This document shows positions 5,482 to 5,573 of a stretch of DNA of 5,573 nucleotides, piece after piece. The notes beneath the pieces were generated by a model. It was not told the DNA's origin, ran no database searches, and saw only the letters and a list, made by a program, of their open reading frames with translations. The stretch covers positions 1 to 5,573 of the forward strand of contig SKGV01000093.1 of assembly GCA_007117275.1 (NCBI GenBank), given 5' to 3'. The position numbers and the translations under genes were made by a program. Each line of letters opens with the position of its first letter. Position 1 is the stretch's first letter. The DNA is from Methylophaga sp. Its GTDB lineage: Bacteria; Pseudomonadota; Gammaproteobacteria; Nitrosococcales; Methylophagaceae.

Positions 5482-5573
5482 CCGTTGGTGGCTTACTCGC
5501 ATTTGCTATGAAACAGTCCTGCTTCTTGCTTTGGGTTTAAGTCTGTAAGAATTGAGAGAGAAATTATTCACGA

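Larger units (their letters stand above)
5238..5573 (+). other. Non-coding stretch, probable control region of the next gene
   Basis: No convincing gene is visible on either strand across these 336 bases. Only open frames of about 10 to 20 codons occur, without ribosome binding sites. The left half holds a T7 run (5260-5266) without a good stem before it. The right half holds a small hairpin, an FNR/ANR palindrome, a possible -10 element and, at 5554-5560, the purine-rich GAGAGAG. That last stretch could be the ribosome binding site of a + strand gene whose start codon lies just past the right edge. The identity of that gene cannot be told. Confidence 0.6.

Noticed and set aside
5508..5540. 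Ten-codon open frame MKQSCFLLWV before the putative next gene, a possible leader peptide
   Set aside because: There is no ribosome binding site, no run of one amino acid and no alternative hairpins after it, so it is within chance expectation.

Overview
The window is a conserved housekeeping cluster of a gammaproteobacterium, with all genes on the + strand. In order it holds the 3' part of tyrA, then aroA, cmk, rpsA, ihfB and a small Mth938-like (DUF498/DUF598) gene, followed by about 336 bases without a convincing gene. Three things point to Gammaproteobacteria: the tyrA-aroA-cmk-rpsA-ihfB order, a 557-residue S1 protein that is collinear with the E. coli protein along its length, and a typical IHF beta subunit. 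Base composition is moderate, near 48% GC by eye. A methylotroph-like or sulfur-oxidiser-like lineage such as Methylophaga is possible, but this is a guess and not shown by the sequence.

Left part (1-2675): tyrA ends 29 bases before the GTG start of aroA, and aroA overlaps cmk by 8 bases. The three genes look like one transcription unit. TyrA and AroA belong to aromatic amino acid synthesis, and Cmk recycles CMP and dCMP. A wobble-rich hairpin followed by seven T residues closes this unit 15 bases after cmk. aroA contains an uninterrupted run of ten G residues.

Middle part (2676-4472): rpsA has its own leader with two hairpins. The second ends directly against an AAGGA ribosome binding site. 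This arrangement suits the translational self-control by S1 known in gammaproteobacteria. A perfect 12-bp hairpin ends the gene.

Right part (4473-5573): ihfB follows a short intergenic stretch with two near-consensus IHF sites and a perfect 12-bp palindrome. Six bases after ihfB comes the Mth938-like gene, where many relatives carry lapA/lapB. The final gap contains a perfect FNR/ANR palindrome (TTGATCCAGATCAA), a possible -10 element and a purine-rich stretch at the very end. It reads as the control region of an oxygen-regulated gene that starts just outside the window.

I see no mobile element, CRISPR array, tRNA, rRNA or evident new system. The points most worth a second look are regulatory: the FNR region, the rpsA leader, the possible IHF self-regulation and the G10 tract.
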